Positions 43,631-52,886 of a stretch of DNA of 64,000 nucleotides are shown here, piece by piece (the first letter of the stretch is position 1; each line of letters begins with the position of its first letter). Under the pieces are notes generated by a model, which ran no database searches, had not been told where the DNA came from, and saw only the letters and a program-made list of their open reading frames with translations. The position numbers were made by a program, and so were the translations under genes. This stretch comes from Cyanobacteria bacterium FACHB-DQ100 (GTDB lineage: Bacteria > Cyanobacteriota > Cyanobacteriia > Leptolyngbyales > Leptolyngbyaceae), in the NCBI GenBank assembly GCA_014695195.1, contig JACJNW010000044.1, positions 62,001 to 126,000 on the forward strand, read 5' to 3'.

Positions 43631-46054
43631 ATGTCAGACCTAATTCAAGCCGTTCTAGATAGCGATGAGAAAACCTGTTTGCGGCAGTTTGCAAGCGTGT
43701 TGAGAGCTTATGACAAACGCTATTTCCTGAGAAACGAAATTTTGCAGGTGTTTGATGAGTATTGCGAACAGTACAAAAAGCCAGATAATTTTCAGGATTC
43801 GTCTCAATTAGGAAAATTAATTCGATATGTGCAGGAAATTATTTTAGAAGATGAGAGTTTATGTCTGATTATTCGTCCTAGAATTGCGCGGCAGGAAGCG
43901 TATCGTTTGCTCGAAGACTTGACGATCGAGCCGATGACGATTCAGGAACTTTTAGACGTGCGCGATCGCTTTGTTAATCATTATCATCCGCAAGAAGGGG
44001 ATGTATTCGAGATTGATTTTGCGCCGTTTTATGATTATTCACCTGTATTGCGCGACCCAAAAAATATTGGGAAGGGTGTAGATTTTCTCAATCGCTATTT
44101 ATCAAGTCAGCTCTTCCAAGATCCAAAGCAGGGACAAAATCCGCTATTTAATTTTTTGCAGCTACATCAATATAACGGGATTCAATTATTAATTAATAAG
44201 CGGATTCAATCTCCAAATCAATTGAGCGATCGAGTGAAACAAGCGCTGAATTTAGTCAGCGATCGTGATCCGAATGAGGCGTATGAAACATTTCAGTTTG
44301 ACCTACAAGATCTTGGATTTGAGCCAGGGTGGGGAAACACAGCAGGGCGAGTCAGAGAAACGTTAGAGATTTTGGATCAGTTAATTGATTCACCCGATCA
44401 CCAAGCCTTAGAAGCGCTGGTATCGCGGATTCCGATGATTTTTAGAGTAGCAATTATTTCGCCGCATGGCTGGTTTGGGCAAGAAGGCGTATTAGGCAGA
44501 CCAGATACAGGTGGACAAGTTGTTTACATTCTGGATCAGGTCAAAAGTTTAGAAAAGCAATTGCAGGAGGATATTACTCTAGCGGGATTAGGTGGGCTGG
44601 GTGTGAGTCCAAAAGTAATTGTGTTAACGCGGTTAATTCCAAATAGTGATGGGACGCTTTGCAATCAGCGACTTGAGAAAATTCACGGTACAACAGATGC
44701 TTGGGTTTTGCGCGTTCCGTTCCGCGAATTTAATCTGAATCTTACTCAAAATTGGATCTCTCGATTTGAGATTTGGTCTTATTTGGAAACGTTTGCGATC
44801 GATGCCGAACACGAGCTTCGAGCCGAATTTCAAGGCAGGCCTGATTTAATTATTGGCAACTATACAGACGGAAATTTAGTTGCGTTCCTGCTTTCAAGAC
44901 GCTTGAAAGTGACATATTGCATTATTGCTCACGCCCTTGAGAAATCAAAATACTTGTTCAGTAACCTTTACTGGCAAGAATCCGAAGATAAGTATCATTT
45001 TTCGCTGCAATTTACCGCAGATTTGATTGCCATGAACGCGGCAAATTTCATTATCAGCAGCACCTATCAGGAGATTGTCGGAACTCCAGAAAGCGTTGGA
45101 CAGTATGAATCTTATAAATCATTTACGATGCCAGATTTGTACCATGTTGTGAATGGCATTGAGTTATTTAGCCCGAAGTTTAACGTCGTTCCGCCGGGTG
45201 TGAATGAAGTCGTTTTTTTCCCATTTACGCGCACCGAAGACCGATTGCTGAACGATCGAGAACGCCTCGAAAATCTTCTGTTTACTGATGAAGACCCCGA
45301 TCTGATTTACGGCAAGCTCGACGACCCCACTAAACGCCCACTCTTTTCAATGGCACGGCTCGATCGCATTAAAAATCTCACGGGATTGGCAGAAGCCTAC
45401 GGTAAGAGCGAAGCCCTGCAAGAGCGTTGTAATTTGATTCTAGTCGCGGGTAAGCTTCGGATTGATGACTCTAGCGATTACGAGGAAATCAGCGAAATCG
45501 AGAAGCTTTACGAAATCATCAATCGCTACGATCTCAAAGGCAAAATTCGCTGGTTGGGTGTGCGATTGCCGAAAAGCGACACCGGAGAAGTCTATCGCGT
45601 GATTGCCGATCGTCAAGGCATCTTCGTACAGCCTGCTTTATTTGAAGCGTTTGGATTGACGATTCTCGAATCGATGGTGACAGGTCTACCCACGTTTGCA
45701 ACTCGGTTCGGTGGCCCGCTTGAAATCATTCAGGACAAAGTGAACGGGTTTTACATCAATCCGACCAATCATGAAGAAGTTGCAGCCGTGGTTCTGCAGT
45801 TTCTGGAGAAGTGCGATCTCAATCCAAACTACTGGAGCGAAATTTCCCAACGTGGGATCGATCGCGTCTTCAGCACCTACACCTGGAAAATTCACACGAC
45901 TCGATTACTGTCCCTCGCAAAAATCTACGGCTTCTGGAACTACACATCGCAAGAAAATCGCGAGGATATGCTGAGATATATCGAATCGCTGTTTTACCTG
46001 CTCTACAAGCCTAGAGCAAAGCAATTACTACAAGAGCAAATGCAGCGATCATAA
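43631..46054 (+). CDS. susA: Sucrose synthase
   Basis: An 807-residue GT4-type enzyme reversibly converting sucrose plus NDP to NDP-glucose and fructose. The long N-terminal regulatory region (to about 270) contains ...WGNTAGRVRETLEILDQL. The catalytic part has SPHGWFGQEGVLGRPDTGGQVVYILDQV (about 277-304), HALEKSKY and the nucleotide-sugar EX7E motif in FEAFGLTILESMVTGLPTF. Full length for the family. The ATG 43631 has AGGAG eight bases upstream. In cyanobacteria the enzyme favours sucrose cleavage feeding ADP- or UDP-glucose, which could link it to the UDP-sugar genes here. Confidence 0.95.
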   Translation: MSDLIQAVLDSDEKTCLRQFASVLRAYDKRYFLRNEILQVFDEYCEQYKKPDNFQDSSQLGKLIRYVQEIILEDESLCLIIRPRIARQEAYRLLEDLTIEPMTIQELLDVRDRFVNHYHPQEGDVFEIDFAPFYDYSPVLRDPKNIGKGVDFLNRYLSSQLFQDPKQGQNPLFNFLQLHQYNGIQLLINKRIQSPNQLSDRVKQALNLVSDRDPNEAYETFQFDLQDLGFEPGWGNTAGRVRETLEILDQLIDSPDHQALEALVSRIPMIFRVAIISPHGWFGQEGVLGRPDTGGQVVYILDQVKSLEKQLQEDITLAGLGGLGVSPKVIVLTRLIPNSDGTLCNQRLEKIHGTTDAWVLRVPFREFNLNLTQNWISRFEIWSYLETFAIDAEHELRAEFQGRPDLIIGNYTDGNLVAFLLSRRLKVTYCIIAHALEKSKYLFSNLYWQESEDKYHFSLQFTADLIAMNAANFIISSTYQEIVGTPESVGQYESYKSFTMPDLYHVVNGIELFSPKFNVVPPGVNEVVFFPFTRTEDRLLNDRERLENLLFTDEDPDLIYGKLDDPTKRPLFSMARLDRIKNLTGLAEAYGKSEALQERCNLILVAGKLRIDDSSDYEEISEIEKLYEIINRYDLKGKIRWLGVRLPKSDTGEVYRVIADRQGIFVQPALFEAFGLTILESMVTGLPTFATRFGGPLEIIQDKVNGFYINPTNHEEVAAVVLQFLEKCDLNPNYWSEISQRGIDRVFSTYTWKIHTTRLLSLAKIYGFWNYTSQENREDMLRYIESLFYLLYKPRAKQLLQEQMQRS

Positions 46055-46074
46055 ACCAAAGCGAATATAGACCA

Positions 46075-46107
46075 AAAAGAGGGTGAGATTAAACTCGACC
46101 CTCTTTT
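46075..46107. terminator. Bidirectional terminator after sucrose synthase
   Basis: Perfect 10-bp stem, arms 46075-46084 and 46098-46107, with AAAA at one end and TTTT at the other. It stands between the convergent susA and PEP-CTERM genes and can terminate on both strands. Confidence 0.8.
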
Positions 46108-46115
46108 GCTTGGTT

Positions 46116-47180
46116 TTACGCTTCAGCGTCGGCTTCTTGCTGCTTGCGGTATTTGAGTGCGATCGCACTCACGAGAGCCAAAGCTGCGATCGTGCCGGGT
46201 TCTGGGACTTTCGTAGGCTTTGGTGTAGGAGGTTTAGGCGACGTGGGTGGGCTGACTGGGGGCATAGTCGGTTGATCACCTGGTGGGGTTCCGTCGATCG
46301 GCTTGTCAAACAGTGGAGGCGGAGGTGTGACCGTGGTTGGTGGTGGAGGTGTCACAGTCGTCGGCGGTGGGGGGGTGACTGTGGTTGGTGGTGTTACAGT
46401 CGTAACTGACGTTCCGCGACCTGTACCACTCTCACCATTAAAGCCTAGAGATTTGCTATCAATGCTCTGATAGCGAACGCCAAAATTGCTCAGACTCAGC
46501 GTGTCCACATTACCGCTCAACGCAAGCGAAAAGCTAAATGTGCCCTTATCGAAGGTTCCAGGCAGCGAAGTGCTGTTGTTCACACCACCACTGGTTCCAC
46601 CTTGACAGGCATTACCATTCGTGAAGCAAACTCCGATATTACCAAACTGATTCGGGAAAGCGCCGTCGAGATGAGCGTTGCTAAACAAACCACTGGTGCT
46701 AGCACCTGTAAGCGTTGCTGAGGTGTTGAAGCCCAGCGCTGAAACGCGAGAGAAGATATCACCGCCAGTGGTGTTATCAAGCAAAACGTCGAATGTTGCG
46801 ATCGTGTTTCCACCCTGAGATGTGAATCCCTTGAAGGTGAAGTCGGCAAACGAGGACATCCCGTTCACTGTTTCAGTCGCAACGTTGCCGTCAAAGTTGA
46901 CGCGGAAGATTTTACCCAAATCTGCAAGTCCAACTGCAAAAGAACTGGTGGCTGGAGTTGCGCTTTGGGTAGGTGCTGTGGTCTGAGTGGAAGTTGTAGA
47001 CGTTGTGGTCTGAGTGGAAGTTGTAGGCGGTGTGGTCTGAGTTGGGGGAGTTGAGGCACCGTTGCCGTTACCGTTACCATTGCCGTTTCTTGCGAATGCT
47101 GGATCAGCAGCAAGCAACAAGCCTAAACTCGCAACCCCAGAACAGAGCGTCAAAATTGCAAAAGACAAGTTTTTAAACAT
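46116..47180 (-). CDS. PEP-CTERM sorting-domain protein
   Basis: A 354-residue exported protein. Signal peptide FAILTLCSGVASLGLLLA, ending near PAFA. Next comes a Gly-Asn run (NGNGNGNGNG), a Thr/Gln/Pro-rich stretch, then a beta-rich domain (about 80-255). After that lies a repeated TVTPPPPTTVTPPPP linker and, at the C-terminus, the sorting signal VPEPGTIAALALVSAIALKYRKQQ. This PEP signal, hydrophobic stretch and basic tail indicate processing by an exosortase system, associated with exopolysaccharide-producing bacteria. The exosortase itself is not in the window. ATG 47180. Confidence 0.88.
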   Translation of the reverse strand: MFKNLSFAILTLCSGVASLGLLLAADPAFARNGNGNGNGNGASTPPTQTTPPTTSTQTTTSTTSTQTTAPTQSATPATSSFAVGLADLGKIFRVNFDGNVATETVNGMSSFADFTFKGFTSQGGNTIATFDVLLDNTTGGDIFSRVSALGFNTSATLTGASTSGLFSNAHLDGAFPNQFGNIGVCFTNGNACQGGTSGGVNNSTSLPGTFDKGTFSFSLALSGNVDTLSLSNFGVRYQSIDSKSLGFNGESGTGRGTSVTTVTPPTTVTPPPPTTVTPPPPTTVTPPPPLFDKPIDGTPPGDQPTMPPVSPPTSPKPPTPKPTKVPEPGTIAALALVSAIALKYRKQQEADAEA

Positions 47181-47612
47181 CTGCGTGGTTTTAGACGATA
47201 TGTATAAGCTATTGCATCGGACTGCCAGAAGAGCATGATACTTCTGCGGACTTAAGAAACTCTTTAAAGAGTCAGTTAAGTCAGTATTATTACGGTGAAT
47301 TTTGTATAAGGCTAATTCAGTTTGTGATTAAGCAGGACAGAATTTGCTGGATTGTTAGTAAACATAAATAGAAATAGATGAAATTATTTTGTGTATCTCC
47401 GTATTTCCGCGGAAGGCAGGAATGGAATTGAGAAGAGATACGGGGATCGATTCAAGTATCAAGAGTACCGGAATTTTACTGAGGGCGGTTTGCAGAAGTG
47501 TAGCGATCCATTTTGCCCGAATGCACTTCAAAACGCTCCCGTAATTTCAGCATTGCCGAAGTTTTGGTTCTCGACATAATGGTTGCTTGTTCTGATGCCG
47601 TAGGTCGAGGAT
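47181..47612. other. 432-base divergent intergenic region
   Basis: Between the divergent PEP-CTERM and M23 peptidase genes, carrying both promoters. It is AT-rich at 47280-47390. The short frames present (for example 47391-47579) have no protein-like character. No hairpin or RNA gene stood out. Confidence 0.45.
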
Positions 47613-48791
47613 ATGCTGGCGATCGTCCAATCTATAACCGCTCTCAAGCCGATAAGAACGTTCCTGATCGGTGTATGCTGCATCGCCTTAATTTTCGTGG
47701 GATTACCGCTTGCCGCGCAAACCCCACCAGAAATTAACCAACTCAAGCAGCAGCAGCAGCAACTCGACCAGCAGCGATCGTACATCCAGAAAGAACGCGA
47801 AAAATTGCAGCGCCAAGAGCGATCGGCGCAAAAGAATCTCACAGGCATTCGTCGAAACATCCAAGTGACGACCGCTCAGATCCAAACGACTGAAGCACAA
47901 CTCAGCAACGCCAATCGAGTGCTGAAAAAATTAGAAGCCGATTTGAGTAAAGCGGAAAATAGCTATCAGCAGAGACAATCTGCCACCGTTTCACGGCTGC
48001 GATTTCTGCAACGCCAGCAGAGGAGTAGCGGTTGGGCAGTTTTGCTGCAAAGTGAAAATCTCAATGATTTTCTCGATCGCCGATTTCGTCTCAAGCAGAT
48101 TTACAAGAACGATCGCAAAACTCTAGCCGATCTGCAAACCGCAGCCGAAAAAGTCGATCGTCAGCGTCAACAAGTTGAACAGCAAAAGAACAACATCGTG
48201 ATAATTAGCCAACAATTGATGGCGCAAAAGTCCGAGTTTGAGCAGCAGGCAGACTCTCAGAAGCAAGTCGTCGACCGGCTCAGAACCAATCGCCGCGCTC
48301 TCGAAGCCGCAGAAGCCCAACTTGAACAAGACTCGAAAAGCATTGGAGAATTGATTCAAAGACGCATTGCCGAAGAACGCGCCAGAAATGGAATTGTGAT
48401 TTTAGGAACAGGGCAATTTAACTTACCGAGTGAAGGCCCGATTACTAGCCCATTTGGCTATCGAATGCACCCAATTTTGGGCTATCAGCGCTTTCATGCA
48501 GGATTGGACTTTGGAGCGGATTATGGTGCGCCGATCTTAGCTGCCGATCGTGGCGTAGTCATCTTTGCGGGCTGGTATGGCGGGTATGGAAACTCGGTGA
48601 TTCTGGATCACGGAAACGGAATTACAACGATGTATGCCCATGCTCAGGAACTCTATGTATCAGACGGGCAAACCGTAGAACGTGGAAAAGCGATCGCTAC
48701 AACTGGCTCGACCGGACTATCGACAGGCCCTCACCTGCATTTTGAGGTGCGAAAAGATGGAGAACCTGTCGATCCGATGAACTATCTCTGA
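47613..48791 (+). CDS. M23-family peptidase with N-terminal coiled coil (EnvC-like)
   Basis: A 392-residue secreted or membrane-anchored murein endopeptidase-type protein. A hydrophobic signal segment (TFLIGVCCIALIFVGLPLAA) is followed by a long coiled coil (about residues 35-245, Gln-rich), then the LytM/M23 domain with HAGLDFGADYGAPILAADRG (HxGxD zinc ligands) and HLHFEVRKDG (HxH ligand). All zinc ligands are present, so activity is plausible. The architecture matches EnvC and related cell-division murein hydrolase factors. The stop overlaps the convergent VKOR-like gene by 10 bases. Confidence 0.88.
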   Translation: MLAIVQSITALKPIRTFLIGVCCIALIFVGLPLAAQTPPEINQLKQQQQQLDQQRSYIQKEREKLQRQERSAQKNLTGIRRNIQVTTAQIQTTEAQLSNANRVLKKLEADLSKAENSYQQRQSATVSRLRFLQRQQRSSGWAVLLQSENLNDFLDRRFRLKQIYKNDRKTLADLQTAAEKVDRQRQQVEQQKNNIVIISQQLMAQKSEFEQQADSQKQVVDRLRTNRRALEAAEAQLEQDSKSIGELIQRRIAEERARNGIVILGTGQFNLPSEGPITSPFGYRMHPILGYQRFHAGLDFGADYGAPILAADRGVVIFAGWYGGYGNSVILDHGNGITTMYAHAQELYVSDGQTVERGKAIATTGSTGLSTGPHLHFEVRKDGEPVDPMNYL

Positions 48792-49306
48792 GCGATATCC
48801 ACGTCGCCCTTGCCCATGAGAAACTGGAAGGCGCGACTCGCTTCGGGAATCGAGAGCAGGAACGATGCGATCGAACACAGCGTCGCGACTTGACAGTAGG
48901 CGCAGAAGGCTTCGTTATCACGCCATTCAATCCGAGCTAAGCGTAGTGCAAAGATCGAATCCATCAAGGTTTTGCCTGACATTGCGATCGGCAACCAAGG
49001 GGCATCCTTTGCTCGATTGGCGGTGCCTGCCCCAGCTAACAATGCGGTGATGGAATAGTTCACCAGCATAAAGAAGCCATCGGGCGTATCCAAAACGCTG
49101 TAAGCATAATCGGAGGCATCGACTTTATTAGAATCAATCCCTGGAAGCGGCAAGTCTGGTAGTTCCTTGACTGCACCGATTTGATAGAGCGAAACAGCTT
49201 CTGCCATCGTTGCACCGAGTACAGATAGTCCAGTGATCAATCGACGGCGGGATAGGTCAGGATTGTCGCCTCTACGCAATTCAAGGCTCAGTTCTCTCGG
49301 TTCCAT
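48782..49306 (-). CDS. VKOR-like (vitamin K epoxide reductase family) protein without thioredoxin domain
   Basis: A 174-residue protein. Hydrophobic segments about 28-45, 78-100 and 145-160 suggest three or four membrane spans. The FCAYCQ motif (about 133-138) is the CxxC redox site of VKOR-type thiol oxidases, followed by VATLCSIASFLLSI. Unlike the common cyanobacterial VKOR-thioredoxin fusion, there is no thioredoxin domain here. The family call rests mainly on this motif in a hydrophobic setting, so confidence is moderate. Its end overlaps the convergent M23 gene by 10 bases. Confidence 0.6.
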   Translation of the reverse strand: MEPRELSLELRRGDNPDLSRRRLITGLSVLGATMAEAVSLYQIGAVKELPDLPLPGIDSNKVDASDYAYSVLDTPDGFFMLVNYSITALLAGAGTANRAKDAPWLPIAMSGKTLMDSIFALRLARIEWRDNEAFCAYCQVATLCSIASFLLSIPEASRAFQFLMGKGDVDIAQR

Positions 49307-49410
49307 CTCAAAGATTCTCCTTAGTTTGTAAGAATGCCTTGAATCAACGTATTGGATTCAATGGCGCGGTTAGGTTGGGATAAATTGCGTGAGTTCAACA
49401 GCAAAAATTG

Positions 49411-49539
49411 GCTTCGGTTACGGCTTCGGGTAGCTCCCTAAATCCCCCACAAGTGGGGGACTTTGAAGGTTGAAATTCCTGTCTCGAAGTCCCCCATTTA
49501 TGGGGAATTTAGGGGGCAAGAAGCCGCTCAAACCGAAGC
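49411..49539. repeat. Nested palindromic element (inverted pair of a dispersed repeat)
   Basis: The core contains two copies of a ~33-bp repeat in opposite orientation, each with its own internal GGGGG/CCCCC stem (49436-49464 and 49486-49514). They pair through CCCTAAAT.../...ATTTAGGG. Outer arms GCTTCGGTT (49411-49419) with AACCGAAGC (49531-49539), and GGCTTC with GAAGCC, extend the inverted structure to 129 bp. A third copy of the unit lies in the coding sequence at 63804-63839. It looks like a MITE- or REP-type mobile repeat, in a 416-base gap otherwise empty. Confidence 0.7.
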
Positions 49540-49672
49540 AAGAAGCTCCGTCAAACTAACGCTAAATGATTGCGATCGGGGTGAGCGTAAATGCTCGTAT
49601 TTCACAACGGTATTCACAATCAAAATCGGGGTCGTCTAACCATCGGAAGGCATCTGATCAAGACAATAAAAA

Positions 49673-49701
49673 AAGCGCCCGATCCAGTTGATCGAGCGCT
49701 T
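49673..49701 (-). terminator. Terminator of the HHL1-like gene
   Basis: On the minus strand, arms 49690-49701 and 49673-49684 pair over 12 positions with one G-T pair, and are followed by a T-rich run (TTTTTATTG). It begins 22 bases after the stop codon. Confidence 0.8.
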
Positions 49702-49722
49702 TACCGTAGACTCAGTTTGAAT

Positions 49723-50166
49723 CTATACAGATTTAGGCTTGAACAATCCGCCGAGTTTTTCACCCACAGATGCGATCGCGCTTTGCACCGCATTCGCAAC
49801 ACCCGGAGCCGGACGCACCGCTAATTGAATCTCTTCGTCTTTGAATTCTTTTAGCCGATAGCCATATTCCAGCGAATCTCGCTCTTTGCGGAGCGCGGGA
49901 AATAATCGGAATGCGCCTTTGAGCAGGTCTTCTTCGTTCGCAAAAATAGCCGCATCAATTTGAGACGATCGTTTGACCGCGATCGCGCCGATCGGGAACC
50001 ACTGAAGCTTCTTTTTCCCCTGGACACGGAGGTAAATTTCATACTCTGGTAACCCTTGCGATTTGAAATTATCAAACTGCTTCGAGGCTTGAGCGCGTTT
50101 GTCGGTTCCAGTAGACTTTTTCTTTTCTTTGTGAACCTTTTTACCGAATCCAGGAGAGCTTGTCAT
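49723..50166 (-). CDS. HHL1-like protein
   Basis: A 147-residue soluble protein. The N-terminal third is Lys/Ser-rich (about 14 basic residues in 40). The middle IYLRVQGKKKLQWFPIGAIAVKRSSQIDAAIFANEEDLLKGAFRLFPALRKERDSLEYGYRLKEFKDEEIQLAVRP is the conserved core shared with plant HHL1, a chloroplast protein needed for photosystem II repair in high light. I assign it from that resemblance. ATG 50166. A terminator follows. A role in photosystem maintenance is inference. Confidence 0.65.
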   Translation of the reverse strand: MTSSPGFGKKVHKEKKKSTGTDKRAQASKQFDNFKSQGLPEYEIYLRVQGKKKLQWFPIGAIAVKRSSQIDAAIFANEEDLLKGAFRLFPALRKERDSLEYGYRLKEFKDEEIQLAVRPAPGVANAVQSAIASVGEKLGGLFKPKSV

Positions 50167-50226
50167 AATCGCAGTGCAGAAATGTCTATTAACAAAAGTT
50201 TACGACATTTTAAGAATGAATGGGGA

Positions 50227-51162
50227 TCAGACTGCACCAAGTAGGCTTGCCATCAGTGCTTTCTGAGCGTGCATCCGGTTTTCCGCCTGATCCCAGACTT
50301 TCGATTGCTTGCCTTCGATCGCTTCATGGGTGATTTCCTCGCCTCGGTGCGCCGGGAGACAGTGCAGCACGATCGCGTCTTTGTCGGCATAGCTCATCAG
50401 TTGATCGTTTACCTGATAGGGCTGAAAAATCGGAATTCGACTGGCTGCGAGATCTTCTTGTCCCATGCTTGCCCACACATCGGTATAAATCACATGAGCG
50501 CCTTTGGCGGCAACGATCGGATCTTCAGTTAACAGCACTTCGGATTGACCATTGGCAATCTTTTCGGTCAGTTCGACAATTTCGCTCAAGGGTTGGTAGT
50601 CCTTGGGAGTTGCAACTCGGACATTCATTCCCACCAGCGCACACCCAATCATCAGCGAGTGCGCGACGTTGTTTCCGTCACCGACATAGGTTAGGGTCAA
50701 GCCAGAAAGCGTCGAAAAGGTTTCTTGAATAGTTTGGAGATCTGCCAGGATTTGACACGGATGCTCTAGATCCGTCAGAGCATTAATCACGGGGATTTCC
50801 ATTTCTTTTGCAAAGGTTTCGAGGTCGGATTGCTCGAAGGTGCGAATCGCGAGGATATCAAGATAGCGATCGAGGACTCTGGCGGTATCTGCGATCGGTT
50901 CTCCCCGGCTGACTTGAGTGGCGTTCAGTGGTAAATCGAGTACCTGTCCGCCTAAGTGATACATCGCACTTGAGAAGCTGACACGGGTTCGAGTAGAGGC
51001 TTTATAAAACAACAAACCCAGCACAGGGGGATGTCCGTTGACGGTCACACGCGGGTTTAATTTTCCTGATTTTAACTGCGCGGCGATGTCTAACAGTTCC
51101 ATCACTTCATCCGTGCTGAGATCTGACAATTTCAATAAATCTCGTCCTTTTAGTGATCCCAT
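50227..51162 (-). CDS. argF: Ornithine carbamoyltransferase
   Basis: A 311-residue enzyme joining carbamoyl phosphate and ornithine to citrulline in arginine synthesis. The carbamoyl-phosphate motif KASTRTRVSF is at about 50-59, HPCQILADLQTI at about 128-139, and the catalytic HCLPAHRGEEI near the C-terminus. ATG at 51162 follows GGAG by 7 bases; a TTG at 51174 is also in frame. A hairpin with a T-run lies just upstream (51186-51212), between it and the preceding DUF2079-like gene. Confidence 0.95.
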   Translation of the reverse strand: MGSLKGRDLLKLSDLSTDEVMELLDIAAQLKSGKLNPRVTVNGHPPVLGLLFYKASTRTRVSFSSAMYHLGGQVLDLPLNATQVSRGEPIADTARVLDRYLDILAIRTFEQSDLETFAKEMEIPVINALTDLEHPCQILADLQTIQETFSTLSGLTLTYVGDGNNVAHSLMIGCALVGMNVRVATPKDYQPLSEIVELTEKIANGQSEVLLTEDPIVAAKGAHVIYTDVWASMGQEDLAASRIPIFQPYQVNDQLMSYADKDAIVLHCLPAHRGEEITHEAIEGKQSKVWDQAENRMHAQKALMASLLGAV

Positions 51163-51185
51163 GTGCTTCTCCAAAAAATAAAAAT

Positions 51186-51212
51186 CGCTCCCTACTCAAG
51201 CGTAAAGGAGCG
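51186..51212 (-). terminator. Terminator or attenuator before argF
   Basis: On the minus strand CGCTCC (51212-51207) and GGAGCG (51191-51186) form a stem with a 15-base loop, followed by ATTTTTATTTTTT ending 11 bases before the argF ATG. It ends the upstream DUF2079-like transcript; because it is so close to argF, it might also act on readthrough into argF. Confidence 0.7.
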
Positions 51213-51263
51213 TTGTTTTACCCAGCGTAGCAAATCTATCCGATCGAGCAAATAATCAATGCT

Positions 51264-52886
51264 TTATCCCTGTTTCAGTTGCAGGACTAATTTCTGCCAT
51301 TGCGCCAACATCGCTGGATCAGAAGGCTGACCCTGCACCATCATCACCACGCCATCTTCAACTTGGCGAACACCGTACTGATTCTCGTTGACCAGCTTCT
51401 CCAGTAGCGGTAAGGTTCTGGCGAGGTATGCTTGACTATCTTTGAACGCTTTGCTGTATTCCTTCAGTTGCCAGAGATCTGCGATCGCATAATCGACCCG
51501 AACCTTTTGTCGGCGATCGTCATAGATCTCCAACGTTGGAAGGCGGACGATGATCCGACGGGTCGAAAGCTGCGGCACAAGATAGGTCGTCGTGCTAACA
51601 CTCACATTGTCTGGAACATTGCGAATCACGTTATAGATATGGCTTGCGTGTTCCCATTGGCGCGGCAGTGGCACAAACACCCAAGGGCGCACCGAATCTG
51701 GAATCATAAACGAAAACGCTCGATGCGGATTTCCGCTCACCATAAATAACAGCGATAGCACAATGCACACTTTCCACCATCGACGGAACTTGGCGGTAAA
51801 CCAGTGTGGATGGCGCTCCCACCACAGAATCGCACCATAAAACACACCCGGAACCACAGCAACGGCATATCGCAGCGTCACCGAGAGCGCAGTCTGTCCG
51901 GTTTGAGCAAAGATCGCAATCAACGGAAACGCTGAGAGAATCCAAGCCGCTCCCGATACCGCAGGCACAAGCGCTAACGCCGCCCACTGGCCCGCAAGAT
52001 AGTTAATGCGGCGATCGATCGGCAGCAGCAAATATTGCGCCAGCCGGAGCGGATGCGTGACCATGCCCCAAAGCACTTGCAAGGTCGTGGGCTGATCCGT
52101 ATCTACAAACTGTCTAAATCGATTGGCTAAATACAATCGTGAAACATCCGATGAAAACTGCGGTTGAATCACATTCGTCACGAACGCGACATAGCCAAAA
52201 CTGAGAATGCAGAGCGCAATGCCAATCCCCGGATACCGCCGACTCAGCATCAAATACACGCCAATACCAAACAGGATAATCCCTGCATCTTCCCGGACGC
52301 CCAGCACCAAGACCGCACAGATCCAAAACCAAAGCCAGTTTTTTTTCTCCAGTGCCAGAAGTGTTCCAAACGTAAACAATGGAATCTGGCAGTGTTCGTA
52401 GAAGTTCGCAACGGTTGAACCCACGACGGGAATCGCTGTGTAATAACTGGCAGTAATCCAGACTGATAACTGTTCTGATAATCGCTGTCGTGCTAGTGCA
52501 TATAGCACCAATCCGCCTACGGTCATCAATCCCACTTGCAACACAATTAATGTAATCGGATGAGGAAAGAGGGCATACAACGGAAGCCAGAGCAAGAAAT
52601 CTGGAACGAAATGCTGCCCTAGATGAATAAAAGATACAATTGGAGTCACACCGTCTTCGAGTGAAGCAATGGAATTTGCAGACGTGAGTGAACTCTGAAA
52701 CCAACGCCCGTGTAAGTTATTCCAAAATAGTTGATTGAAAAGTCCTTGATCGTAAGAGGTATAAAACGAGAAATAACGGTTGAGCGAAATTGCTAGGACG
52801 ATCGTAAAAAATACGATCGCAAGCATGAACGCTCGTCGCAATCCTACTTGATGGCGATCCGGGACGATTCGCTTCAAAATCCTCAT
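51264..52886 (-). CDS. DUF2079-like polytopic membrane protein
   Basis: A 540-residue integral membrane protein with about ten hydrophobic segments in the first ~380 residues and a C-terminal soluble domain (about 400-540). Such DUF2079 proteins resemble glycosyltransferase family 39/membrane glycosyltransferase-type architectures, but have no assigned activity. The likely start is the ATG 52886 (MRILKRI...), which overlaps the upstream gene's stop by 4 bases. It and its small partner gene make a coupled pair. N-terminal SFYTSYDQGLFNQLFWN and the first loop contain conserved-looking aromatic and Asp residues. Confidence 0.82.
   Translation of the reverse strand: MRILKRIVPDRHQVGLRRAFMLAIVFFTIVLAISLNRYFSFYTSYDQGLFNQLFWNNLHGRWFQSSLTSANSIASLEDGVTPIVSFIHLGQHFVPDFLLWLPLYALFPHPITLIVLQVGLMTVGGLVLYALARQRLSEQLSVWITASYYTAIPVVGSTVANFYEHCQIPLFTFGTLLALEKKNWLWFWICAVLVLGVREDAGIILFGIGVYLMLSRRYPGIGIALCILSFGYVAFVTNVIQPQFSSDVSRLYLANRFRQFVDTDQPTTLQVLWGMVTHPLRLAQYLLLPIDRRINYLAGQWAALALVPAVSGAAWILSAFPLIAIFAQTGQTALSVTLRYAVAVVPGVFYGAILWWERHPHWFTAKFRRWWKVCIVLSLLFMVSGNPHRAFSFMIPDSVRPWVFVPLPRQWEHASHIYNVIRNVPDNVSVSTTTYLVPQLSTRRIIVRLPTLEIYDDRRQKVRVDYAIADLWQLKEYSKAFKDSQAYLARTLPLLEKLVNENQYGVRQVEDGVVMMVQGQPSDPAMLAQWQKLVLQLKQG

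Larger units (their letters stand above)
49307..49722. other. 416-base intergenic region holding the palindromic element
   Basis: Carries the VKOR-like promoter region (49307-49380), the nested palindrome at 49411-49539, and a terminator for the following minus-strand gene at 49673-49701. No open frame is convincing. Confidence 0.5.
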
